From assembly GCA_036703315.1 (NCBI GenBank), contig DATNPH010000103.1, positions 1 through 23,971 of the forward strand: DNA of 23,971 nt, given 5' to 3'. Below the pieces are notes generated by a model. The model made no database searches, was not told the DNA's origin, and saw only the letters and a list, made by a program, of their open reading frames with translations. This DNA comes from DATNPH01 sp036703315. Lineage in GTDB: Bacteria > Cyanobacteriota > Cyanobacteriia > Cyanobacteriales > Coleofasciculaceae. Made by a program: the position numbers and the translations under genes. Numbering within the stretch: the stretch's first letter is position 1; the number at the start of each line of letters is the position of its first letter. Below are positions 1 through 7,944 of the stretch, one piece after another.

Positions 1-122
1 TTTAACCTCGAAAAAAATGAGCAAACCCTAAGTAATCAAGAAGTTCTATAAAGTTTCAGGACATCATCTAGTAAATTTTTGTACAAAGAGTATAAATTTT
101 CTAGCGGATGCAGTAAACACAG

Positions 123-1577
123 ATGAGTCTCTGTATCAATCCTCACTGCGCCAACCCCCAAAATCCTGATAATGTTTTGTTCTGTCAATCCTGCGGTTCA
201 GAATTACTCCTTGCTGGGCGCTATCGGGTAACTTGTTCTGTTGGTGAAGGTGGCTTCGGCAAAACCTATGAAGTTACAAGCCGCGACACCATAAAAGTTC
301 TCAAAGTACTGATTAAAAATTCTCCTAAGGCGGTAGAACTCTTCCAGCGAGAAGCTCAAGTTCTCAGCCAGCTGAATCATCCCGGCATTCCCAAAATTGA
401 ATCTAAGGGATATTTCCTCTTTTACCCTAGAAACAGCCAAAAGCCTTTGCACTGCCTAGTGATGGAGAGAATTGAGGGGCTGAATCTGAGAGACTACATC
501 CAAGAACGAGGGAATCGCCCCATCGACGGGGAGTTAGCACTCCAATGGTTGGCTGAATTAGTCAACATTCTGCATGAAGTCCACCAACAGAACATTTGCC
601 ATCGGGACATCAAACCACAAAATATCATGCTCAAGCCTGATGGGCATCTAGCGTTAGTTGACTTTGGTACGGTACGGGAAGGGACAAGGGCTAAAGTGAC
701 CATCAAGTCAGCAGGGAAAGGTACTGATAGGGAAGTCGCCATTCATGCGGTGGAGGCTGGCACGAGTATTCATTCTGCTGGATATACCCCACTCGAACAA
801 ATTAATGGTCATGCGGTGCCACAATCAGATTTCTTTGCCTTAGGACGCACCTTTGTCTTTTTACTAACAGGCAAAGAACCGCTCGATGAAAGCATTTATG
901 ACGCTTTCAACGATGAGCTACGCTGGTACAGCCATGCCTGTGATGTCTCGCTTCAGTTAGCAGATTTGATTGATCAGATGATGGCGCGATTACCGAGCCA
1001 ACGCCCTCAGAGTACGCCGTTGATTTTGCAGCAGCTGGTAGAGATGAACCATCTCTCAGTGCCACCTCAGCCAATTCCTAAACTTCCTCAACCTCCGCCG
1101 CGATCGCCACTATCACCTCCACTAACACATCCCAAAGTATTTTCAGGAGTAAGTTATACAGGTTTCTGGCAAAGAGCTTTAGCAGCGATTATTGACAGCA
1201 TCATCCTAAATATTGGTTTTTCTGTGATTAGTTGGATGGTTGGTTTCATCTATGGAAATTCAGGAGGCATAGATAAGAAGCTAGAAGCCGAAATTTTATG
1301 CTTCTTTTTGGGTATCTTGCTGGGTTGGCTGTACTACGCAATTCTAGAGAGTTCTCCCCAGCAGGCAACACCTGGAAAAATGGCTCTTGGCATCATTGTC
1401 ACTGATATGAACGGCAATAAAATCTCTTTCAGTAGGGCCAGTGGAAGGTACTTTAGCAAGTTGATTTCAACTATAACTTTATTTATCGGCTACTTCATGG
1501 CTGGATTCACCGAGAAAAAGCAAGCCCTTCATGACATCATTGCTAGCTGTTTAGTTGTTAAAAAAAAGGCAGCTTAA
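123..1577 (+). CDS. Zinc-ribbon serine/threonine protein kinase with C-terminal RDD membrane domain
   Basis: This is a Hanks-type Ser/Thr kinase that phosphorylates unknown protein substrates, probably from the inner face of a membrane. Visible features: an N-terminal zinc ribbon (C4, C9, C21, C24), a Gly loop GEGGFG at 41-46, probable ATP-binding Lys61, Glu77 in helix C, catalytic HRDIKPQN from 160, and DFG at 180-182. A Pro-rich linker (about 317-340) follows, then an RDD-type domain from about 345 (YTGFWQRALAAIIDS) with three to four hydrophobic segments. All core catalytic residues are present, so it should be active. It starts at an ATG without a strong Shine-Dalgarno site and appears monocistronic, with more than 300 bases before thiC. 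The zinc-ribbon plus kinase arrangement is common in cyanobacteria; a C-terminal RDD tail is a less common variant. The substrate cannot be inferred. Confidence 0.93.
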   Translation: MSLCINPHCANPQNPDNVLFCQSCGSELLLAGRYRVTCSVGEGGFGKTYEVTSRDTIKVLKVLIKNSPKAVELFQREAQVLSQLNHPGIPKIESKGYFLFYPRNSQKPLHCLVMERIEGLNLRDYIQERGNRPIDGELALQWLAELVNILHEVHQQNICHRDIKPQNIMLKPDGHLALVDFGTVREGTRAKVTIKSAGKGTDREVAIHAVEAGTSIHSAGYTPLEQINGHAVPQSDFFALGRTFVFLLTGKEPLDESIYDAFNDELRWYSHACDVSLQLADLIDQMMARLPSQRPQSTPLILQQLVEMNHLSVPPQPIPKLPQPPPRSPLSPPLTHPKVFSGVSYTGFWQRALAAIIDSIILNIGFSVISWMVGFIYGNSGGIDKKLEAEILCFFLGILLGWLYYAILESSPQQATPGKMALGIIVTDMNGNKISFSRASGRYFSKLISTITLFIGYFMAGFTEKKQALHDIIASCLVVKKKAA

Positions 1578-1770
1578 CTTCCATATCAGCCGCTAGCTTT
1601 GGTCGAGATAGAACTACATTGATTGCACGAGTGGGATAAAGCGATCACCCTATAGTTTACGTCAGGCGATCGCCCTCGGTATATTACGCTCAAGTGAACA
1701 TCCATTGCGATCTACCTGGAGTTCGTTAAGAATTTACTGACCTGACTCAATCCTGCTCACCCTTTGGTGA

Positions 1771-1776
1771 TACAAT
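1771..1776 (+). promoter_or_regulatory. Possible -10 element of the thiC riboswitch transcript
   Basis: TACAAT lies about 12 bases before the first conserved riboswitch bases, the spacing expected if transcription starts near 1783. No convincing -35 box is visible 17 bases upstream, so this is a position-based suggestion only. A HIP1 palindrome (1666-1673) lies in the same intergenic region. Confidence 0.35.
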
Positions 1777-1787
1777 CCTCATCCATA

Positions 1788-1862
1788 GCTGGGGGTGCCT
1801 GAGCAACCAGGCTGAGATTACACCCTTTGCACCTGAGTCCGGGTAATACCGGCGGAGGGAAG
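1788..1862 (+). promoter_or_regulatory. TPP riboswitch (THI element) upstream of thiC
   Basis: The conserved THI-box segments occur in order: GGGGTGCC (from 1792), GGCTGAGATTACACCC (from 1810), then ACCTGA (about 1831) and CCGGGTAATACCGGCGGAGG (from 1839). These are the pyrophosphate- and pyrimidine-sensing helices of the TPP aptamer. The aptamer ends about 22 bases before the thiC start, with the Shine-Dalgarno AGAGGAAA at 1871-1878 in between. No terminator hairpin with a T-tract separates aptamer and gene, so control is more likely by sequestering the ribosome site than by early termination. The mechanism is inferred. Confidence 0.96.
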
Positions 1863-1884
1863 CTGTTAATAGAGGAAATCGATA

Positions 1885-3258
1885 ATGCGTACAGAATGGA
1901 TCGCTAAGCGGCGTGGGCAAAGTAATGTGTCTCAAATGCACTACGCCCGTCAGGGTATTCTTACCGAAGAAATGCACTACGTCGCTCAACGGGAAAATCT
2001 ACCACCTGAGCTGATTCGAGAGGAAGTGGCGCGGGGGCGGATGATTATCCCCGCAAACATCAACCACACCAATCTAGAGCCGATGGCCATTGGTATCGCC
2101 TCAAAATGTAAGGTGAATGCCAATATCGGAGCCTCCCCCAACTCTTCCAATCTGGATGAAGAGGTCGATAAGCTGAAGCTGGCAGTGAAATACGGTGCTG
2201 ATACCGTCATGGACTTATCCACTGGCGGCGGCAATCTAGATGAGATTCGCACGGCAATTATCAAAGCCTCCCCAGTGCCGATTGGCACAGTGCCCGTGTA
2301 CCAAGCGCTAGAAAGCGTCCACGGCACAATTGAAAAGCTAACCCCTGATGACTTTCTCCATGTGATTGAGAAACACGCTCAGCAGGGGGTGGACTATCAA
2401 ACTATTCACGCAGGGATTTTGATTGAGCATTTGCCCTTGGTGAGAGATCGCCTCACGGGGATTGTCTCTCGCGGCGGCGGGATTCTGGCACGGTGGATGC
2501 TGCATCACCACAAGCAGAACCCCCTCTACACCCATTTCAACGACATCATCGAGATTTTCAAAAAATACGATGTGTCCTTCAGTCTAGGGGATTCACTCCG
2601 CCCTGGCTGTACCCACGATGCCTCTGACGCTGCTCAACTGGCTGAACTCAAAACCCTCGGACAACTAACTCGCAAAGCCTGGGAACATGACGTACAGGTG
2701 ATGGTAGAAGGGCCAGGTCATGTGCCGATGGATCAAATTGAGTTTAATGTCAAAAAGCAGATGGAGGAGTGTTCTGAAGCACCCTTCTATGTACTGGGGC
2801 CATTAGTAACGGATATTGCCCCCGGTTATGACCACATCACCTCTGCTATTGGTGCGGCGATGGCTGGATGGTATGGTACGGCGATGCTGTGCTATGTGAC
2901 TCCCAAGGAACACCTGGGGTTACCGGATGCCGAGGATGTGCGGAATGGATTGATTGCCTATAAGATTGCAGCTCATGCGGCGGATATTGCGCGGCGTCGT
3001 CCGGGGGCACGCGATCGCGATGATGAACTCTCCCGCGCCCGCTACAACTTCGACTGGAACCGCCAGTTTGAACTAGCCCTCGACCCCGATCGCGCACGGG
3101 AATACCACGATGAAACTCTCCCAGCAGATATCTACAAAACCGCTGAGTTTTGTTCCATGTGCGGTCCTAAATTCTGCCCAATGCAGACTAAAGTGGATGC
3201 CGATGCTTTGACAGAACTCGAGAAGTTCCTAGCTAAGGAACCCGTGAATCAAAGTTAA
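1885..3258 (+). CDS. thiC: Phosphomethylpyrimidine synthase ThiC
   Basis: This radical-SAM-type enzyme converts aminoimidazole ribotide to HMP phosphate, the pyrimidine half of thiamin. The protein is 457 residues, the short cyanobacterial/plant-type form lacking the long N-terminal extension of the E. coli enzyme. Diagnostic stretches include NINHTNLEPMAIG, the Gly-rich MDLSTGGGNLDEIR, SLGDSLRPGCTHDA and EGPGHVPMDQI. Near the C-terminus the atypical [4Fe-4S] ligand motif CSMCGPKFC (C423, C426, C431; CX2CX4C) is complete. The ATG has a good Shine-Dalgarno site (AGAGGAAA, six bases upstream) and follows a TPP riboswitch, so expression should fall when thiamin pyrophosphate is plentiful. It is convergent with pyrE and shows no operon partner. 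Confidence 0.98.
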   Translation: MRTEWIAKRRGQSNVSQMHYARQGILTEEMHYVAQRENLPPELIREEVARGRMIIPANINHTNLEPMAIGIASKCKVNANIGASPNSSNLDEEVDKLKLAVKYGADTVMDLSTGGGNLDEIRTAIIKASPVPIGTVPVYQALESVHGTIEKLTPDDFLHVIEKHAQQGVDYQTIHAGILIEHLPLVRDRLTGIVSRGGGILARWMLHHHKQNPLYTHFNDIIEIFKKYDVSFSLGDSLRPGCTHDASDAAQLAELKTLGQLTRKAWEHDVQVMVEGPGHVPMDQIEFNVKKQMEECSEAPFYVLGPLVTDIAPGYDHITSAIGAAMAGWYGTAMLCYVTPKEHLGLPDAEDVRNGLIAYKIAAHAADIARRRPGARDRDDELSRARYNFDWNRQFELALDPDRAREYHDETLPADIYKTAEFCSMCGPKFCPMQTKVDADALTELEKFLAKEPVNQS

Positions 3259-3286
3259 CGACTCTCTCGTGTAATTTACGTAGTAG

Positions 3287-3313
3287 AGAAGGGTGAGCAT
3301 TGCCCACCCTTCT
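3287..3313. terminator. Hairpin between convergent thiC and pyrE
   Basis: AGAAGGGTG (3287-3295) pairs perfectly with CACCCTTCT (3305-3313) across a 9-base loop whose ends can add two more G-C pairs. It sits between two convergent stop codons, where a bidirectional terminator is expected. Neither flank has a clear T-tract, so it may act as a 3'-end stabiliser or a Rho-assisted stop instead. Confidence 0.55.
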
Positions 3314-3343
3314 AATAACTCAATAACTAATAAATAATATTCT

Positions 3344-3958
3344 TCATTCCTTATTGAGCTGCGCCCATCGTGTCTGAATGTCTTTAATCGAAAAGACAGT
3401 TTGAAAATCTAACCCAGATTGCTGATAGAACTGGGCACCCCCTTGCTGACGGTCTACCAACGCAATAACCTGATTGACACTATACCCCGCAGCCCGCAGC
3501 CTCTCAACCGCTTTCATCGCCGATTGCCCAGTTGTTACAACGTCTTCCAACACCACCACCTTGGCTCCGGCTGGCAGACTTGGACCTTCGATGTATGCCA
3601 TCGTCCCATGCCCTTTCGCCTCTTTGCGAACAATCAGAGCTGGGATCGGTCGATTTTCCAAGGCAGAAACGACACTCACCGCACTGACAATTGGGTCTGC
3701 TCCCAAAGTCAATCCAGCAACTGCCTCGGTATCTATCGGCAACTGAGATAACAGAAGGCGACCAACGGCTAAAGCGCCTTGAGGATGGAGTGTTACCTGC
3801 TTGCCATTGATGTAATAAGAGCTGTGCTGCCCTGAAGAGAGAACAAAATCACCCTCTTTGTAAGCTAGTTGGCACAACAAATCTAGTAGAAACTGGCGTT
3901 CTTGAGTTAAATCAGTTGAAGTATCGGCGTAAAGCGGTTGTTGGATTTTGTCAATCAT
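3344..3958 (-). CDS. pyrE: Orotate phosphoribosyltransferase
   Basis: PyrE joins orotate and PRPP to give orotidine 5'-phosphate in de novo pyrimidine synthesis, acting as a cytosolic dimer. The PRPP-binding motif VVVLEDVVTTGQSAMKAVE is intact. KEGDFVLSSGQHSSYYINGK is the typical N-terminal substrate region, and the catalytic-loop segment VRKEAKGHG is present. From the ATG at 3958 the product is 204 residues, normal for the family. An in-frame TTG seven codons upstream (3979) would give 211 residues but has no better ribosome site. The gene is convergent with thiC and has no same-strand partner close by. Confidence 0.97.
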   Translation of the reverse strand: MIDKIQQPLYADTSTDLTQERQFLLDLLCQLAYKEGDFVLSSGQHSSYYINGKQVTLHPQGALAVGRLLLSQLPIDTEAVAGLTLGADPIVSAVSVVSALENRPIPALIVRKEAKGHGTMAYIEGPSLPAGAKVVVLEDVVTTGQSAMKAVERLRAAGYSVNQVIALVDRQQGGAQFYQQSGLDFQTVFSIKDIQTRWAQLNKE

Positions 3959-4197
3959 TACTTCGGTAAAAAAGGTCAACTGAAGGCTAAAGGTTAAAGT
4001 AGTAACCTCATAAATAATAAACTTAGTGGCTTATATACGCTGTTTCTCTCTTGACCTTTTCATCACTTTATCCTTAGTCGCTGGCACGGCGTCCGTTTCG
4101 CTAACACACTTCATACTTTTTGGGTTAAGAGTGAGCAAGCGATGGCAATTTTAGCAACAACAATCTTAAACTTAAATATCAGATACTATTTAGAAAA

Positions 4198-4665
4198 ATG
4201 AGTGTGAGGATTAGGCCAATGCGGTTGACCAAATTGCTTAGTGTGTTTGCTATCGCTGCTACTTCTAGTGTTTTGGCTCCTGCTGCAATGGCACAAACTG
4301 AACCCTTGGGTTTTGAGCCAGTTCGTATAGAAACAATTCCTGAAGCCTTTGAGCGAGCCTTTTTTAGTGAGTCTGGAACTTTTTACCAAAACCGCACTCT
4401 CCCACGTCAAGCGGCTTATATTATTGGTCCGGGTTTACCAGGGCGAGCTGCCTTTCCAGAGCTTGAACTTGAGCGGGATGCTGAGCGGGTTGACAGCCTT
4501 TATAGGGAGTTAATCGATCAACAGGCTTCCGCTGACCCTTTGCTTCGCACACCCGATTTGCCTAACCCATTCGATTCATCCATTCGGTTATCGTCCGTAT
4601 CCAATCGTTTCGGTAGCCGTGTGGAAGGCGGTGAGTTTGTCTTCGAGACAGTGCCTCCACGATAG
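4198..4665 (+). CDS. Secreted protein of unknown function
   Basis: The family is not one I can name. The N-terminus is a clear Sec signal peptide: basic MRLTKLL, hydrophobic core LSVFAIAATSSVLAPAA and likely AMA-Q cleavage after residue 32. The mature part (about 123 residues) is polar, without cysteines or membrane segments, so a periplasmic or extracellular location is likely. It contains an acidic LELERDAERVDSLYREL stretch, possibly helical. An internal ATG at 4219 would give 148 residues with the signal peptide starting exactly at MRLTKLL. It has a GAGG about 10 bases upstream, while the ATG at 4198 has no visible ribosome site, so 4219 may be the true start. The downstream end lies close to an oppositely oriented tRNA. 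Confidence 0.8.
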   Translation: MSVRIRPMRLTKLLSVFAIAATSSVLAPAAMAQTEPLGFEPVRIETIPEAFERAFFSESGTFYQNRTLPRQAAYIIGPGLPGRAAFPELELERDAERVDSLYRELIDQQASADPLLRTPDLPNPFDSSIRLSSVSNRFGSRVEGGEFVFETVPPR

Positions 4666-4709
4666 CTGCTTTGGAAGCCTCTTTAAGAAGACCAAGAGCA
4701 AATTTTCAA

Positions 4710-4782
4710 TCCAGGGTGCAGGAGTTGAACCTGCCTTGGGCGAATTATGAGTTCGCTGCCTCAACCGCTCGGCCAACCCTGG
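4710..4782 (-). tRNA. tRNA with CAU anticodon, probably tRNA-Ile2
   Basis: The minus strand folds into a complete 73-base cloverleaf. The acceptor stem has seven pairs (CCAGGGT/ACCCTGG) with discriminator A. The anticodon stem is GCGAA/TTCGC around loop CTCATAA, and the T-arm is GCAGG/CCTGC around TTCAACT. No CCA is encoded. The D-arm (GCCGAGCGGTTGAGGCA) resembles plastid and cyanobacterial tRNA-Ile(CAU), whose C34 is converted to lysidine by TilS so that it reads AUA, more than elongator or initiator Met tRNAs. Automated annotation often labels such genes tRNA-Met. The CAU anticodon is certain; the Ile2 identity is inferred from the D- and anticodon-arm resemblance. Confidence 0.95.
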
Positions 4783-4946
4783 TTTACTTTATCGATACTA
4801 TTGTAAGCTGAGTCGGGTAACACAAGGCAACTTCTCACACACAGGTAATCTCAGGGAAAACTTTTACGAAAATCTCAAGAAAGCTTACTGACGACGGTAG
4901 ATTTTTAATGAATCCTACATAGGAGAGTTGACTTTTTTTGAGTACG

Positions 4947-4993
4947 TGCTAAAACAGACAACTACAATAGAGACGGTTTTGTCTGTTTTAGCA
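4947..4993. repeat. 15-bp perfect inverted repeat upstream of an anchored-protein gene
   Basis: TGCTAAAACAGACAA (4947-4961) is followed after 17 bases by its exact reverse complement (4979-4993). The stem is AT-rich and no T-tract follows, so it is a poor intrinsic terminator. It lies 100 bases before the gene starting at 5093, in a 310-base interval otherwise without genes. It could be a dimeric operator, a leader hairpin or a small mobile remnant. The rest of 4783-5092 shows nothing recognisable. Confidence 0.6.
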
Positions 4994-5092
4994 TCGAGCC
5001 ATTGACTTGACGACTCTTGTACCGAACGGCTGTGAGCTGTAAGGCAAACAGACAGCAGGTTGTGTGGCAATTTGGAGTAACTTTAATCACTG

Positions 5093-5836
5093 ATGAAATT
5101 CAACGCAACTGTAGCACTCACTTTAATTCTGCTGGCAATGATGTTAAGTGCCGGTTTTGTGAGTGCGATGTGGGGATTTGCTCTCGGTCACGAAGCTCTC
5201 AAGGGCGTTACCCAGCCAGATGTTCGTCCCACCAAGAAGCTGGCGGACACCAAGCAGAATGCTTCCGGTAAAGAAGGGGTACCGCTTTTGCGCGAAGAGG
5301 ATATCCTAGTCAACGTTAACGAGTACATCAACAACAAAGGCAAAGAATCTAAGGAATCAAAAACAGATAACTCTGATAAAACTGATAAAAAGGACGATCA
5401 GGCAAAAAATAGCAGTCCTTCTCCTGAGGCGAAGGCGTCACCTGAGCCGTCAACTACACAGGCATCATTTACAAGTACAACTTCTGACCAAAAGTTACCC
5501 CTGAGAAGTCAAGACCAGGGAATAACGTTAGAGGTACGTTCCGCTGCTCAACAGGGAAATTCCTTATTGCTGAATGTCAGCATGAAGAACGACGGCTCGA
5601 ATCCTGTACGATTTCTTTATAGTTTTTTGAATGTTATGGACGACCAAGGTCGCGCCTTGAGCGCGATTACAGAAGGCTTGCCAGGGGAATTACCCGCCAA
5701 TGGCAAGGAGTTTACTGGTACAGTCAGTATCCCAACAGCTTTATTGGAGGACTCTAAGAAGCTGTCATTGACACTGACGGATTACCCCGATCAAAAACTT
5801 CAGTTGAAAATGTCTGAGATTCCCGTAAACAGGTAA
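5093..5836 (+). CDS. Membrane-anchored or secreted protein with charged linker and beta-rich C-terminal domain
   Basis: The function is unknown. Residues 1-32 form a hydrophobic segment (VALTLILLAMMLSAGFVSAMWGFALG) that is either an uncleaved anchor or a signal peptide. A low-complexity linker rich in Lys, Ser, Asp and Pro follows (about 80-130), then a C-terminal domain of about 105 residues. Its alternating pattern (ITLEVRSAAQQGNSLLLNVS, NDGSNPVRFLYSFLNV, GTVSIP) suggests an immunoglobulin-like beta-sandwich resembling DUF4352/FxLYD-type domains; this is judged by eye. A periplasmic role is likely. The ATG at 5093 has only a distant GGAG. It lies 84 bases before the CNNM/CBS gene on the same strand, so the two could be co-transcribed. 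Confidence 0.82.
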   Translation: MKFNATVALTLILLAMMLSAGFVSAMWGFALGHEALKGVTQPDVRPTKKLADTKQNASGKEGVPLLREEDILVNVNEYINNKGKESKESKTDNSDKTDKKDDQAKNSSPSPEAKASPEPSTTQASFTSTTSDQKLPLRSQDQGITLEVRSAAQQGNSLLLNVSMKNDGSNPVRFLYSFLNVMDDQGRALSAITEGLPGELPANGKEFTGTVSIPTALLEDSKKLSLTLTDYPDQKLQLKMSEIPVNR

Positions 5837-5920
5837 AGCTTAACAGGTAAGGCAAAAGTAAAAGTAAAATTTTTTTACGCCTACCTTTTACATTTTACCG
5901 TTCACAAGGTTGCCAACCTG

Positions 5921-7414
5921 ATGGTTCTCCTAACAGTGAGTGTTTTTTCTAACCTCACCGGTCGAGACATTCTGCTGCGATTGCTATCAATGCTACTGCT
6001 GATCGCACTCAACGCCTTTTTTGTCACGGCTGAGTTTTCTATGGTTTCGGTGCGGCAATCGCGTATCAATCAGTTGGTTGAAGCCGGTGATGTCCAGGCG
6101 AAAACTGTTCAAGCATTGCAACGCAGTATTGAGCGGTTACTCTCGACAACTCAGATAGGAATTACCCTCTCAAGTTTGGCTCTTGGCTGGATGGGTGAGA
6201 GTACGATGGCGAGCCTGGTGGCAGCTTTTGTGGCACAACTCCCCTTGCCACTAGAGGCCAGCCAGTTTATTGCTCATTCTCTGGCGATCCCAATAGCATT
6301 TTTCCTAATTGCCTATCTACAAATTGTTTTAGGAGAACTCTGCCCCAAATCCGTCGCCCTGCTTTACTCAGAGCAGTTGGCGCGGTTTCTCGGACCTCCG
6401 AGTCTTGTGATCGCTCGGTTTTTTAAACCTGTGATCTGGATTTTGAACCAATCGACTCGCTGTCTGCTTCGGCTCGTGGGTGTCCAATACAGGGGTCAAG
6501 GTTGGTATAACCGAGTAACGCCAGAAGAGTTACAACTCATTATCACTACCGAGCGAGAGTCTACCGGGCTAGAAGCCACAGAACGAGAGTTGCTCAACAA
6601 TGTGTTTGAGTTTGGTGATGTTTCAGCAGCAGAGGTAATGGTTCCCCGCACAAGTATTGCTGCCATTCCACTTAGTGCAACATTCCAGACTTTACTGGAG
6701 GAAATGACCGAAACGGGTTACTCACGCTATCCCGTCATTGACGAATCCCTGGATGACATTCATGGCATTATCTACTTTAAAGAGTTAGCTGAACCCTTGT
6801 CAAAAGGGCAGTTGACGTCAGAGACACCGATTAAGCCGTGGATTCGTCCTGCGCGATTCATACCGGAATTTACACCTTTAAGCGAACTATTGCCATTGAT
6901 GCAGCGATCGCATCTAGCAATGGTCATGGTAGTGGATGAGTTTGGTGGCACCGTGGGGTTAGTCACTCTCAAAGATTTAATAGCCGAAATTATCGGTGAC
7001 AACTCCGAATCAGAAAGCACCCAAGAGATGGCTGTACAAATTTTGGATGAACATACATTTCTGGTGCAAGCTCAAATGAACTTAGAAGAAGTCAATGAAC
7101 TTTTAAATTTAAATTTACCCCTAACTGACGAATACCAAACATTGGGAGGCTTCCTGCTTTACCAACTTCAGAAACTTCCTCTACAGGGTGAAACACTAAT
7201 CTATGACAATCTTGATTTGACAGTCGTGTCTGCTGAAGGACCACGCCTGCACCAAATCCGTATCCATCGTCATGAGCCAGCATCCGAAGAGCAAAACAAT
7301 ATCCCTGTACCAGATATTGCACCAGTAATTGCCATAAGTAATGAGGCTCCAGCTAGCGAGGTTACCAACAATATTGATGACAATTCTTCCGAAGATAAAA
7401 AATCAAAGTTTTGA
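5921..7414 (+). CDS. CNNM/CBS/CorC-domain membrane protein (hemolysin C-like family)
   Basis: This family (DUF21/CNNM membrane domain, CBS pair, CorC_HlyC domain) is linked to magnesium or other cation homeostasis and efflux; the hemolysin name is historical. In order: a hydrophobic N-terminal domain (about residues 10-200) with the typical ALNAFFVTAEFSMVSVRQSRI and QIGITLSSLALGWMGE segments, tandem CBS domains (about 230-360, starting VMVPRTSIAAIP and including MVVDEFGGTVGLVTLKDL), and a CorC_HlyC domain (about 375-455, DEYQTLGGFLL). The C-terminal tail is acidic and disordered. Length (497) is ordinary for the family. An AAGG about 11 bases upstream supports the ATG. The transported ion cannot be read from the sequence. 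Confidence 0.94.
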   Translation: MVLLTVSVFSNLTGRDILLRLLSMLLLIALNAFFVTAEFSMVSVRQSRINQLVEAGDVQAKTVQALQRSIERLLSTTQIGITLSSLALGWMGESTMASLVAAFVAQLPLPLEASQFIAHSLAIPIAFFLIAYLQIVLGELCPKSVALLYSEQLARFLGPPSLVIARFFKPVIWILNQSTRCLLRLVGVQYRGQGWYNRVTPEELQLIITTERESTGLEATERELLNNVFEFGDVSAAEVMVPRTSIAAIPLSATFQTLLEEMTETGYSRYPVIDESLDDIHGIIYFKELAEPLSKGQLTSETPIKPWIRPARFIPEFTPLSELLPLMQRSHLAMVMVVDEFGGTVGLVTLKDLIAEIIGDNSESESTQEMAVQILDEHTFLVQAQMNLEEVNELLNLNLPLTDEYQTLGGFLLYQLQKLPLQGETLIYDNLDLTVVSAEGPRLHQIRIHRHEPASEEQNNIPVPDIAPVIAISNEAPASEVTNNIDDNSSEDKKSKF

Positions 7415-7944
7415 TAACCTAATAGCCATTTAACTGGCATATCCTTAGCAGGTGAGATACCTGCCGTCTGATAATCTTACAATTTCCAGCTATGCGTGAT
7501 TAAATCTCTATTAGCTTATCCATTCTATCGACGTTGGGCACGCTCAACTGGCACAAGACGAAGAGGAAAGCGTAGGGTGCCGCAGGCAAGACTCGAAGAG
7601 AGCTAGCGCTAACAGTTTAAAGAGAATTGGGAATTGCTAATTAATTAAACATAAACAACCCAGAATGAATGTCACTGACTGAAGCGAAAAATACTGGTTT
7701 GTGAGAAAAACACAGCTTGGCGGGAAACCCCCAAATCCCCTCCTTACTAAAGCTCCGGTGGGGAACCCAGCCCCTCCCCCAAACCCCCTGCGCAAGGGAT
7801 CGAGCGGTTGTGATGGGTTTTCTTAAGTCAGTGCCATTCGACCTAGAATAGTCTTCCGATTCCCCATTCCCAGTACGAGGGGGAATGGGGAATTGTTGCC
7901 GAGCCTTGAGAGATTCTCAATTCCCCATTTGATAATTAAGTTGA
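7415..7944. other. Gene-free interval with short inverted repeats
   Basis: No credible coding region was found. The 530 bases contain a 6-bp hairpin (GCAGGT/ACCTGC, 7448-7464), a C-rich low-complexity stretch (about 7728-7795) and a 13-bp hairpin near 7859. The composition is that of the repeat-rich spacers common in filamentous cyanobacteria. It separates a plus-strand gene end from a minus-strand gene end, so termination signals would be expected here. Confidence 0.6.
7859..7893. repeat. 13-bp perfect inverted repeat, possible 3'-end hairpin
   Basis: ATTCCCCATTCCC (7859-7871) pairs exactly with GGGAATGGGGAAT (7881-7893) over a 9-base loop. It lies 51 bases downstream of the stop codon of the minus-strand Spy-like gene. 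No T-tract follows on either strand. A further ATTCCCCATTT copy at about 7921-7930 suggests a dispersed ATTCCCC repeat family. Confidence 0.6.

Noticed and set aside
61..122. TTGTAC and TATAAA as -35/-10 of the kinase gene
   Set aside because: They are only about six bases apart, far from the 16-18 base spacing needed.
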